Of a stretch of 15,644 nt of DNA, positions 1 through 6,641 are shown in pieces. Source of the DNA: CAZTYW01 sp964617695 (GTDB lineage: Bacteria; Chloroflexota; Dehalococcoidia; UBA2247; RBG-13-53-26); the NCBI GenBank assembly GCA_964617695.1, contig CAZTYW010000047.1, positions 1 through 15,644 of the forward strand, given 5' to 3'. A model generated the notes under the pieces. It saw only the letters and a program-made list of their open reading frames with translations. It was not told where the DNA came from and ran no database searches. Position numbers and translations under genes: made by a program. Every line of letters starts with the position of its first letter. Positions within the stretch are counted from its first letter, which is position 1.

Positions 1-11
1 TAATCCCATAG

Positions 12-251
12 GCACACAGCACCAACCGCTTCCTGACTCCGCTGGCTCCCTTCACTGCCAGGGAAACCTCTGTCATCCAAACAGACATGCCGGATAGACC
101 CGGCGGTCTCCTGGAAACCGTATCACCTCTGGCCGAGGCCGGCATCAACGTTGAGTACTTCTATGCCTTCGTGGACCCCACCCCCGGCAAGGCCAGCGTC
201 GTGTTCAAGGTAAGCGACCCGGATCGCGCAGAAGAAATCCTCGGCAAATAG
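12..251 (+). CDS. C-terminal ACT domain of a tandem-ACT amino-acid-binding protein, 5' part missing or frameshifted
   Basis: ACT domains are small ligand-binding modules, often for amino acids, that regulate enzymes or act alone. This frame ends in one: MPDRPGGL, then AEAGINVEYFYAFV, then KASVVFKVSDPDRAEEIL, ending at TAG 249-251. The pattern matches the second ACT unit of small stand-alone tandem-ACT proteins as I know them. An in-frame TAG at 9-11 blocks the frame upstream, and ATG 87 has no ribosome site and would cut the domain. The +2 frame is open from the left edge and reads NPIGTQ...LPDSAG, faintly like the end of the first ACT unit, so a one-base shift near 40-55 is possible. It is the only rightward gene seen here and converges on the VWA gene. 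The family call is fairly secure; whether the gene is intact is not. Confidence 0.6.
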   Translation, partial: AHSTNRFLTPLAPFTARETSVIQTDMPDRPGGLLETVSPLAEAGINVEYFYAFVDPTPGKASVVFKVSDPDRAEEILGK

Positions 252-326
252 CCCGGGCATCAGCCCCTTCCTGGGGGGCGCCACCAATGGGAGCGATCCC
301 GAAGGGCCCCAATGGTAGTCTTGCAT

Positions 327-345
327 GGTTCACCTTTTGGTGACC
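327..345. terminator. Stem-loop at the convergent gene ends, possible weak terminator
   Basis: On the minus strand GGTCACC, loop AAAA, GGTGAACC forms a stem of about seven pairs with one bulge, overlapping the stop codon of the VWA gene. No T-run follows in either direction, so it is at best a weak or factor-assisted terminator. It lies in the 78-base gap between the ACT remnant and the VWA gene. A smaller hairpin, GGGA-GCGA-TCCC, sits close by near 291-302. Confidence 0.25.
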
Positions 346-1499
346 AGCTTCTTGACAGCCTGTCCTAGCCCGTCCAACGTGAGTTCATACATTGGGAAAA
401 GCTTCCCAATCATCTCAACGGTGGGATGATTCCAGAACCGTGGGGTCTCTGGATTCAGCCAGACGCAATGGGTGAAGTGTTCGGCAATCCGCTTGAGCCA
501 CACTATGCCGGGGACCTCATTGCGCTGATAGTAGTAGATGGCCCCGTACTTGTGTGTTAGCTCAGTGGTAGCCATCCTGGCATCCCCCACCAGTACGACC
601 TTGCAGTCCGGCTCCAGGGTGTGGAGCAGGTACTCAGTCCCTATCTCCTCCTGTACCTCTACGTCGCGGTAGACGTTCTCATACACGCAGTTGTGAAAGT
701 AGTAGTATTGCAGGTCCTTGAAGTGCGAACTGGAGTGTGCGGCAGAGAAAAGATGACTGCACATCTCGGCAAAAGGCTCCATAGAGCCGCCCACATCCAT
801 GAGGAGAAGCAGTTTCACTGCGTTCTTCCTGCTTCTTCTCCAGCGCATCTCAATGTCTCCGGCATTCTTCGCCGTGGCATCGATGGTCCTCTCAAGGTCT
901 AGCTCGTCTTCCGGACCGATTCGGTTCAACTGCCTCAGCGACCTCAGCGCCACCTTGATCTGGCGCACATCCAGAGTCAGGTCATTGCGATAGTTCCTGA
1001 ACCTTCGCTCCTGGGCGATCTGTATGGCCCCTCTGCCTCTTGACTGGCCTCCCACCCGAACACCGGCGGGGTGAGTACCGGAGTGTCCAAAAGGACTGGT
1101 ACCTCCCCGGCCAATCCAGTAGCTGCCCCCATCGTGCTGTTCCGTCTGTTCGGCAAGCCTCTTCTCAAACTCTCGCATCAACTCTTCAAGGTCCCACATA
1201 TCAAGCTCGCCGCCTTCATGCCTGATGATATCCTCTATGTTGGCGGGATCACTGAGCCACTCCATGAACTTCTCATGAATGTCGGCCGGAGCCTCTATCC
1301 CCTTGAAATACTCCTGGAACGCAACGTCATACTGGTCGAAGTACGCTTCGCTCTTTACAAGTATGGCCCTTGCCAGATAGTAGAATTCGTCCAGGTTCGA
1401 AATCAGCCCCTGAGACAGGGCTTCCATCAGGGTCATCCACTCCGTGATGGAGACGGGAACCTTCCGCTTCTTAAGGAGATAAAAGAGGCCCGTGAACAT
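330..1499 (-). CDS. VWA (CoxE-like) domain protein, partner of the MoxR ATPase
   Basis: A 389-residue soluble protein. The N-terminal 220 residues are helical, with a Gly-rich linker at about 123-158. A von Willebrand factor A domain follows from about 227. Its metal-binding motif reads LLLLMDVGGSM (D235, G237, S239), so the middle Ser of the classical DxSxS is Gly; I recall this form from the CoxE-like relatives that sit beside MoxR ATPases. Further features are YYYFHNCVYENVY at about 265-277 and VLVGDARMA around 302-310. VWA proteins of this kind serve as metal-dependent adaptors for MoxR ATPases in maturing enzymes or complexes; the client here is unknown. I chose the ATG at 1497-1499: GGAG lies 7 nt upstream (1507-1510) and the ATPase stop is 19 nt away. 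A longer start at 1574 would overlap the ATPase gene. Confidence 0.88.
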   Translation of the reverse strand: MFTGLFYLLKKRKVPVSITEWMTLMEALSQGLISNLDEFYYLARAILVKSEAYFDQYDVAFQEYFKGIEAPADIHEKFMEWLSDPANIEDIIRHEGGELDMWDLEELMREFEKRLAEQTEQHDGGSYWIGRGGTSPFGHSGTHPAGVRVGGQSRGRGAIQIAQERRFRNYRNDLTLDVRQIKVALRSLRQLNRIGPEDELDLERTIDATAKNAGDIEMRWRRSRKNAVKLLLLMDVGGSMEPFAEMCSHLFSAAHSSSHFKDLQYYYFHNCVYENVYRDVEVQEEIGTEYLLHTLEPDCKVVLVGDARMATTELTHKYGAIYYYQRNEVPGIVWLKRIAEHFTHCVWLNPETPRFWNHPTVEMIGKLFPMYELTLDGLGQAVKKLVTKR

Positions 1500-1518
1500 G
1501 TCATTGCTCCGGCTGGGA

Positions 1519-2394
1519 TCAGTAAAGCAGACCGTAGATGTCGGTCTGACGACCCGAGCGCCTTCTTCCACCAAGGTGTTGAGTCAGGAAGTAATCGTGG
1601 TCCGTCTCCTTCTTCAAAAGACTGCCGACGAAAGGCACTTCCTTGAACACCCGGTCATGTGACACTCCTCCGGCCATCAGCGCCTGCAACCAGTCTATCA
1701 GTTCAGACGTGGAGGGTTTCTTCTTGAACACCTCAATCTCTCTGAGAAGGTAGAAGGTCTTCAGTGCCTCACGGAGCAGCTTGTCCTGGACGCTGGGAAA
1801 GTGCACCCTGACGATCTCCTCCATTAGCTCTGGGTCCGGAAAGGCAATGTAGTGGAATACGCACCGCCTCAGAAAGGCATCCGGGAGTTCCTTCTCAGCG
1901 TTGCTGGTTATGATGACTACAGGACGTTGCACCGCAGTAATCGTCTCTCCCGTCTCAGGGATGTGAAAGGACATTTCGTCCAACTCGTTGAGCAGATCGT
2001 TGGGAAACTCCAGGTCGGCCTTGTCTATCTCATCAATGAGAAGGACTATCTGTACAGGAGAGACGAACGCCTGTCCCAGCTTGCCAAGTTTTATGTACTG
2101 CTTAATCTCGGAAATATCCCTGTCACCAAAGCGGCTGTCGTTAAGTCTCTGAACCGTGTCGTAGACGTACAGCCCTTCTTGAGCCTTGGTGGTCGACTTT
2201 ACGTTCCATACAATCAGTTTCTTGCCCAACCCACCAGCAATACTGTGCGCCAGCATGGTCTTCCCTGTGCCCGGCTCTCCTCTGACCAGGAGAGGCCTCT
2301 TTAGAGCTATGGCCACGTTGACCGCGTTCCTCAAGGCCTCATCAGTGACATAGTCCGCTGAGCCTCTGAATTGATCAAAGTCCTCATTAGCCAA
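1519..2394 (-). CDS. MoxR-family AAA+ ATPase
   Basis: A 291-residue AAA+ ATPase. It shows Walker A GEPGTGKT (39-46), Walker B VLLIDEIDKAD (about 117-127), sensor 1 IITSNAEKELPDAF (about 161-174) followed by the Arg pair LRRC, and the MoxR-typical stretch WNVKSTTKAQEGLYVYDTVQ (63-82). MoxR ATPases form rings that remodel or mature protein complexes, usually with a VWA-domain partner; the next gene, 19 nt downstream, encodes one, so the two form an operon. The start is TTG 2392-2394, because a perfect AGGAGG (2401-2406) lies 6 nt before it and ANEDFDQFRGSADYV then follows as in relatives. The frame can be extended to a GTG at 2427, but that start has no ribosome site. Family assignment is near certain; the client protein is unknown. 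Confidence 0.93.
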   Translation of the reverse strand: MANEDFDQFRGSADYVTDEALRNAVNVAIALKRPLLVRGEPGTGKTMLAHSIAGGLGKKLIVWNVKSTTKAQEGLYVYDTVQRLNDSRFGDRDISEIKQYIKLGKLGQAFVSPVQIVLLIDEIDKADLEFPNDLLNELDEMSFHIPETGETITAVQRPVVIITSNAEKELPDAFLRRCVFHYIAFPDPELMEEIVRVHFPSVQDKLLREALKTFYLLREIEVFKKKPSTSELIDWLQALMAGGVSHDRVFKEVPFVGSLLKKETDHDYFLTQHLGGRRRSGRQTDIYGLLY

Positions 2395-2400
2395 AACCGA

Positions 2401-2406
2401 CCTCCT
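2401..2406 (-). promoter_or_regulatory. Ribosome binding site AGGAGG fixing the TTG start of the MoxR gene
   Basis: The minus strand reads AGGAGG, six bases (TCGGTT), then TTG. It is a full anti-16S match at good spacing and lies inside the possible longer reading frame, so it argues for TTG over the GTG at 2427. Confidence 0.8.
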
Positions 2407-2486
2407 AGCAAACCGATACTTCAACACGCAGGCAGGTGCTAGTGCACACCAGGCGACAGCGCAGTTGGCGCAGAATCCAAACGAAT

Positions 2487-2516
2487 ATTATATCATCGGT
2501 AGGTACAACATGTTAA
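2487..2516 (-). promoter_or_regulatory. Sigma-70-type promoter of the MoxR-VWA operon
   Basis: On the minus strand -35 TTAACA (5/6, positions 2511-2516), an 18-nt spacer, then a perfect -10 TATAAT (2487-2492), preceded by TG one base upstream (extended -10, TGATATAAT). The predicted start near 2480 gives a leader of about 85 nt before the TTG codon. It is the strongest promoter I can see in the window. Confidence 0.75.
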
Positions 2517-2779
2517 TCAATCGGGCGCCGGCTTCACCGGACCTGAGCCACAGGGCACAAATCCGATCGTGGGCAGTAAACCGCGGCCTCTCTGACTCCA
2601 AGTTTCAGACGTGTGACGCATGCGGCCCACCGCTGGAATCGCGTGCCATGAGCTACAGACGTCGGTGACCGTTCATCCGCCGGGTATCAACCCTACAGGA
2701 TGCGGTGGAATTGGGGGACAATGCCAGGACGACAGGAATCGCCGATACCGGCCCTCCGCCAGGTCCAGGACACCAACGG
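2517..2779. other. Intergenic stretch with no gene recognised
   Basis: This lies between the MoxR promoter and the stop of the TRAM-like gene. Open frames here are short, have no ribosome sites and encode nothing recognisable. I find no hairpin with a T-run that would end transcription of the upstream gene. Confidence 0.5.
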
Positions 2780-4108
2780 TCAGCGGCGCTCCATCGAACC
2801 GTCGCTGCCGAAGGCTTGAAGGACTTTGTGCCGAAGGTATGGCCTGAACGCGGTCTCGGCAGCCACAGCCTCATGGTTACCCAGCCTACGGTGCAATTCC
2901 AGGAAGGCGCCTCTCAAAGACATGAATTCCTTCGAGCTCCTGAAAGCTTTCCGGAGCTCGGACAAAAGGCCCTCCTCCGAGACTGCCGTTCTCAGAGCAG
3001 CGCTAACCTCTTCAGGGTCAATCACGTCTCTTCGAGATAAGGCATCGGCAACCTGACTGGCCCTTCCGGCAAGCCTGTCGAACAGGCGATCCATCATCTG
3101 AAGGTATCTTTTCGCCCTGGGATAAACGTCGTCTAATGCCGACTGGAAATCCAGCAACTCCACAGCCGCATCCATGGAATCAACCCGCGCCCTCATCTCT
3201 CCCAGAGCCTCTGCATATCCGTCTGGCCCGTCACCCGCGCGAAACTTCTGTCGCGCCGCTTCATAGGTGCCACGACGGAAGAGACCCATCGCAGCCAAGG
3301 CCTTGACCCTCTCTTGCTGGCCGTCCTGGTAGAAACTCTCGATGTCCTCTTCTTCCTGGCGGGAGATGAAATCAAACATCATCCTCTCGCCTGCAGCAGC
3401 CAGAAGCCTTTTTCTGTAATTCATCACTTGAACGGTGATCCTCTCCCTGTCTTCGTCTCGAAGCCCAGACGAGAGCTCCTTTGCCTCTCCCAGCTTCCGC
3501 AAAAGCTCCGCCAGGTCGAAAGATCGACCCTCATCCGTAGACTCCGGAAAGACCTCCGACTGCTGCCGCACAAAGGCAAGACAGTCTGTTATCTGCTCCC
3601 TGGCCTGGTGTGTGAGAAGGAGGTAGAACGACCGAACATCTATCTGAAAGACCCTGCCAAAGCTGATTTTCTCCGTCTCCTGGAGCACCCTGAACCAGAC
3701 TCTCTCCCCTTCCTGGGCCTTCGAACCACTCAGGACAACGGTGGCGCCTGAGGGGGTCTTGACCAGCGGGTCACCTTTCTTCCCGAAGCCAAAGACCTCG
3801 CCCCCCATGATGTTCCGCCTGGTGCAGCCGAAGTCCAACTGGCGATCGAGCTGGTGCCAAACAGGCAGTATCCTCTCCGTGGCCAGTTCAAAGGCGTGTG
3901 AGAACTTGCCGCGGCGCTCCTCCTTGTTCTGAGTCGGAAGGCTTTCAATGCTTTCCTCTATCGTGGCCCTTCCCTTCTTAATCCTGTCCCGAACGCGCAT
4001 GTAGCTGGCGAACATCGATTCAAAGTCGATCTCTTCAATCGCGGCCAAAAGGCCCCTGTACTCCTCGGACGAAGCGATCTCCTTCAGCATTCTCGCCGTG
4101 TGGCTCAT
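2780..4108 (-). CDS. Uncharacterised helical protein with a TRAM/OB-like segment
   Basis: I do not recognise this 442-residue family as a whole. Residues 1-100 and 160-442 are charged and mostly helical, with no signal peptide or membrane segment, so it is probably cytoplasmic. Residues about 103-156 look like a TRAM-type beta barrel: GEVFGFGKKGDPLVK, a short hairpin, VVLSGSKAQEGERVWFRV, then SFGRVFQI. TRAM domains bind RNA or nucleic acid in tRNA-modifying enzymes and small archaeal proteins; here the segment is embedded in a larger protein, so an RNA-related role is only a guess. It sits between the MoxR-VWA operon and the signalling island, on the same strand but with its own promoter. The ATG at 4108 is the outermost start; its GAGG is only 1 nt away, and the in-frame ATG at 4090 is no better, so the start is uncertain. 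Confidence 0.8.
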   Translation of the reverse strand: MSHTARMLKEIASSEEYRGLLAAIEEIDFESMFASYMRVRDRIKKGRATIEESIESLPTQNKEERRGKFSHAFELATERILPVWHQLDRQLDFGCTRRNIMGGEVFGFGKKGDPLVKTPSGATVVLSGSKAQEGERVWFRVLQETEKISFGRVFQIDVRSFYLLLTHQAREQITDCLAFVRQQSEVFPESTDEGRSFDLAELLRKLGEAKELSSGLRDEDRERITVQVMNYRKRLLAAAGERMMFDFISRQEEEDIESFYQDGQQERVKALAAMGLFRRGTYEAARQKFRAGDGPDGYAEALGEMRARVDSMDAAVELLDFQSALDDVYPRAKRYLQMMDRLFDRLAGRASQVADALSRRDVIDPEEVSAALRTAVSEEGLLSELRKAFRSSKEFMSLRGAFLELHRRLGNHEAVAAETAFRPYLRHKVLQAFGSDGSMERR

Positions 4109-4174
4109 ACCTCGCCAGTTGACCTTTCTTGCACAAGACTTGCGTCCAGACTACTCGTCTGCCGTCGAATGAAT

Positions 4175-4183
4175 AGTATACCA
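4175..4183 (-). promoter_or_regulatory. Extended -10 promoter of the TRAM-like gene
   Basis: The minus strand reads TGGTATACT: TGn followed by TATACT (5/6 to consensus). No good -35 lies 16-18 nt upstream, as is common for extended -10 promoters. It predicts a leader of about 60 nt before the ATG at 4108. Confidence 0.5.
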
Positions 4184-4257
4184 CGATGGAAGGGCAATCT
4201 CCTGTCGCCCCTCAGATGCGGAGTCGTCCTGCCCTGTGCGCCTGCCGGGCAAACGGA

Positions 4258-4274
4258 CGTGGTGAATCGCCACG
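4258..4274 (-). terminator. Small hairpin after the four-gene kinase operon
   Basis: CGTGG and CCACG are separated by 7 nt, about 67 nt beyond the stop of the OmpR-type regulator gene. Only a short T-containing stretch follows, so its role as a terminator is weakly supported. The rest of 4109-4340 holds no gene I can see. Confidence 0.25.
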
Positions 4275-4340
4275 ATTGTAGGGGACAGCAATCTGAAGAG
4301 CGCGATGCAGCCCGGGTGGCATTGGGAAGTGCGGACAAAC

Positions 4341-5024
4341 CTAGTTCAGCTTTGCCAAGGAATAGCCGACACCGGGCTTGGTGATGATGAGCGTGGGGCG
4401 GCTGGGGTCTGCTTCGACTTTCTCTCGGAGGCGCCGAATATAGACTTTCAAGCTATCGGTGGCGCCTTCGTAAGTGTCACCCCACACCGCCTCAGCCAGA
4501 CTGATGTGGGTTACAGTGTGACCCGCATTCTTCATTAGGTGTCCAAGAATGTGGCCTTCGGTGGCCGTAAGGCTTATCTCATTCTCACCATAGACAAGTT
4601 GGTGCGTCGCGGGGTCAAAGCGCAACGGACCGTAAACCAGAGGCTTCTCCTCGCCAGAGAGACCTCTTCTACGCATCAATGCCTTTATGCGCGCCAGGAG
4701 TTCCAGTTGCCTGAAGGGCTTGACAATGTAGTCGTCTGCTCCCAACTCCAGGCCTTTCACTATGTCAGCCTCCTCTGACCTGACTGTCAGAACAAGGACA
4801 GGTACACCAGAGAAAAGGCGGATCTGCTTCAACACCTCATAGCCACTCATGTCGGGCAGTCCCAAATCGAGAATCACGAGATCGGGTGACTCGCTTCCCA
4901 CCAGTTCCACCCCTCGTTCCCCCAGATGAGTGTAAACCAGATTCGCTTCAGGCCACCTTACCTGAAAGGCAAGGGAAACAGCTTCTATGATCTCCCAGTC
5001 GTCCTCGACCATTACAACTCTCAT
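4341..5024 (-). CDS. OmpR/PhoB-family response regulator (receiver plus winged helix)
   Basis: A 227-residue transcription regulator. The receiver domain (1-118) has the acidic pocket E7/D8/D9, phospho-acceptor D53 (LVILDLGLPD), switch T80 and K102 (YIVKPF), so all key residues are intact. A winged-helix DNA-binding domain fills about 128-226: SLTATEGHILGHL, the LKVYIRRLREKVE recognition region and ITKPGVGYSL. It should dimerise on phosphorylation and bind tandem direct repeats. It is the last gene of the four-gene operon, 2 nt after the receiver-kinase fusion, whose product is its most likely partner. GGGAGGT (5029-5035) lies 4 nt before the ATG, partly inside the previous stop codon, which suggests translational coupling. 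It resembles KdpE in general form, but no kdp genes are present. Confidence 0.93.
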   Translation of the reverse strand: MRVVMVEDDWEIIEAVSLAFQVRWPEANLVYTHLGERGVELVGSESPDLVILDLGLPDMSGYEVLKQIRLFSGVPVLVLTVRSEEADIVKGLELGADDYIVKPFRQLELLARIKALMRRRGLSGEEKPLVYGPLRFDPATHQLVYGENEISLTATEGHILGHLMKNAGHTVTHISLAEAVWGDTYEGATDSLKVYIRRLREKVEADPSRPTLIITKPGVGYSLAKLN

Positions 5025-5026
5025 GG

Positions 5027-6190
5027 CTACCTCCCGGTTTGCAGCTCCCTCTTTTGCCCCGAATTGGCGACCGGAATTGAGAAGCTGAAGGTGCTACCCT
5101 TGCCTCTTCGGCTGCTCACCCATATCCGCCCGCCATGAAGTTCGACCAGGGTCTTGCAGAGACTGAGTCCCAGGCCAAGCCCGCCAAGGTGCTCCCTGTC
5201 AGTCTCTAATCGATGGTAAGGCTCAAACAGGTGTTGCTGTTCCTTAAAGCTCATGCCAGAGCCCGTATCTTCAACGTGCACCACCACTTTGCCATTCTGG
5301 GGCGCGGCTGAGAGGCTGATCTTACCTCCCTGGGGAGTGAATTTGAAGGCATTGCTCAAGAGATTGACAACGACCTGCTGCAAGCGCTCCTCATCCGCCC
5401 ATACGGGCGGCAGAGAACGCGGCAAATCCAGAACCAGCGACTGACCTTCACGCGAAGCCAGCGAACTCATGTCGTAGGCTACGCAATGCAGCAACGCGAG
5501 TACGTCCACCTGGCTGCAATTCAAATTCAGCATGCCGAGTTCCCCTCGAGCCACATCAAGCAGTTCGTCAATCCTCTTGTTCAGGTTGCTGGCGCCGCGA
5601 TGCAGATTGCTGGCCAACCTGCGCAGAGTCCCGTCGGGCAGCTCATCCGCCAGTAACTCGCTCGAGGCCATAATCGAAGTCAGCGGTGTCTTCAGTTCAT
5701 GGACCAGTGCCCTGGTAAAATCCGCCCTCTTGTTGATTTCCGCCTCCCGCTCTCGACGCAACCGCCTCTCCTCCCTGTAAAGCTCCTGCAGCTTTTGCTG
5801 CGACAGCTTGCGCTCAATGGCATAGCGCATCGAGCGCACCAGCAAGTTGCCGTCGGCCTGTGCCTTGACCAGGTAGTCCTGCGCTCCAAGCCGCACTGCC
5901 TCAAGTGCGAGCGCCTCATCGTCGAGGCCAGTAAGGACTACGATCGGCAGATCGGGCGCTTTGGCGCGCGCCTGAGCGAATGTGTCGAGCCCATGACTAT
6001 CGGGCAGGGAGAGGTCCAGAAGAACCAACTGAATTCCGCCTCTATCCATATGTTCCAGCCCCACCGATAGCTGCCCGGCATGCTCCAGATCGAAATTGGC
6101 GCCCTGAACGTCGGCCAGCATCTCGTGTATGAGGCGGGCGTCGCCCGGGTTGTCCTCAATCAGCAGGACTTTGACACGCTTGGTGCCCAT
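5027..6190 (-). CDS. Histidine kinase with an N-terminal receiver domain
   Basis: A 387-residue soluble protein. The receiver domain (1-125) has E12/D13, D59 (LVLLDLSLPD), T87 and K109. A helical linker rich in Arg and Glu (126-156) follows, then HisKA with H164 (ALVHELKTPL) and a HATPase domain: N box NLLSNAFKF (276-284), G1 DTGSGM (308-313), and GLGLGLSL. The order is the reverse of a classical hybrid kinase: the receiver sits in front, where a sensor would be, and there is no PAS, GAF or membrane part. I infer that phosphorylation of its receiver by another kinase, perhaps the four-PAS kinase of this operon, controls its activity towards the downstream OmpR-type regulator. The ATG at 6190 has GGGGAA 5 nt upstream and overlaps the previous gene by 31 nt. 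A longer frame from 6229 is less likely. Confidence 0.9.
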   Translation of the reverse strand: MGTKRVKVLLIEDNPGDARLIHEMLADVQGANFDLEHAGQLSVGLEHMDRGGIQLVLLDLSLPDSHGLDTFAQARAKAPDLPIVVLTGLDDEALALEAVRLGAQDYLVKAQADGNLLVRSMRYAIERKLSQQKLQELYREERRLRREREAEINKRADFTRALVHELKTPLTSIMASSELLADELPDGTLRRLASNLHRGASNLNKRIDELLDVARGELGMLNLNCSQVDVLALLHCVAYDMSSLASREGQSLVLDLPRSLPPVWADEERLQQVVVNLLSNAFKFTPQGGKISLSAAPQNGKVVVHVEDTGSGMSFKEQQHLFEPYHRLETDREHLGGLGLGLSLCKTLVELHGGRIWVSSRRGKGSTFSFSIPVANSGQKRELQTGR

Positions 6191-6639
6191 CTCTCTTCCC
6201 CTGGCGGCAGCTTCACTATGGTGAGCCAAAAATCTTCGATAGACTGCACCACGGTGATGAACTCATCCAAGCCCACCGGCTTGTTGACGTAGCAATTGGC
6301 ATGAAGGTCGTACGCCCTGACGATGTCCTCTTCTGCCTTTGAGGTGGTCAGGATCACGACCGGAATGCGCTTCAGACCTTCGTCAGCTTTGATGTGTGCC
6401 AGTACCTGGCGACCGTCTCTTTTCGGCAGGTTCAGGTCGAGCAAGATGAGGTCCGGACACGGCGCATCACTGTGCTTGCCTTGCCGATGCAGGAACGCCA
6501 GCGCTTCCACACCGTCGGCGACCACATGCACGTTGTTGCGCAGCTTCCCATCCCTGAGCGCCTCCATTGTCAGGCGCACATCACCTGGGTTATCCTCCAC
6601 CAGCAAGATCTCAACCGGCTTGCCGCTTTCTTCGTTCAT
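6160..6639 (-). CDS. Rcp1-like single-domain response regulator
   Basis: A 159-residue stand-alone receiver with no output domain. Key residues are E15/D16 (LLVEDNPGD), phospho-acceptor D68 (LILLDLNLPKRDG), T98/T99 and K120 (YVNKPVGLDEF). The NPGDVRLT and LPKRDGRQVL motifs are typical of the Rcp1 group, which works with phytochrome-like kinases carrying the SHDLQEPLR H-box; the kinase immediately upstream has exactly that box, so they are a likely pair. It could serve as a phosphate shuttle to other proteins of the island. The ATG at 6637-6639 has GAGGAA (6645-6650) at 5 nt, and the kinase's TAA stop falls in that spacer, so translation should be coupled. The 3' end overlaps the next gene by 31 nt. 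A longer frame to 6747 lies inside the kinase gene and is not used. Confidence 0.92.
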   Translation of the reverse strand: MNEESGKPVEILLVEDNPGDVRLTMEALRDGKLRNNVHVVADGVEALAFLHRQGKHSDAPCPDLILLDLNLPKRDGRQVLAHIKADEGLKRIPVVILTTSKAEEDIVRAYDLHANCYVNKPVGLDEFITVVQSIEDFWLTIVKLPPGEERWAPSVSKSC

Positions 6640-6641
6640 GG

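Noticed and set aside
1071..1646. Rightward open frame of 191 codons over the VWA and MoxR genes
   Set aside because: It is antisense to two clearly real genes, lacks any recognisable domain and has no ribosome site.
5027..6190. Possible gene fusion artefact joining a receiver gene to a kinase gene
   Set aside because: The frame is continuous through a proper coiled linker, and a second kinase in the window (10977-12632) also begins with a receiver, so the architecture looks genuine.
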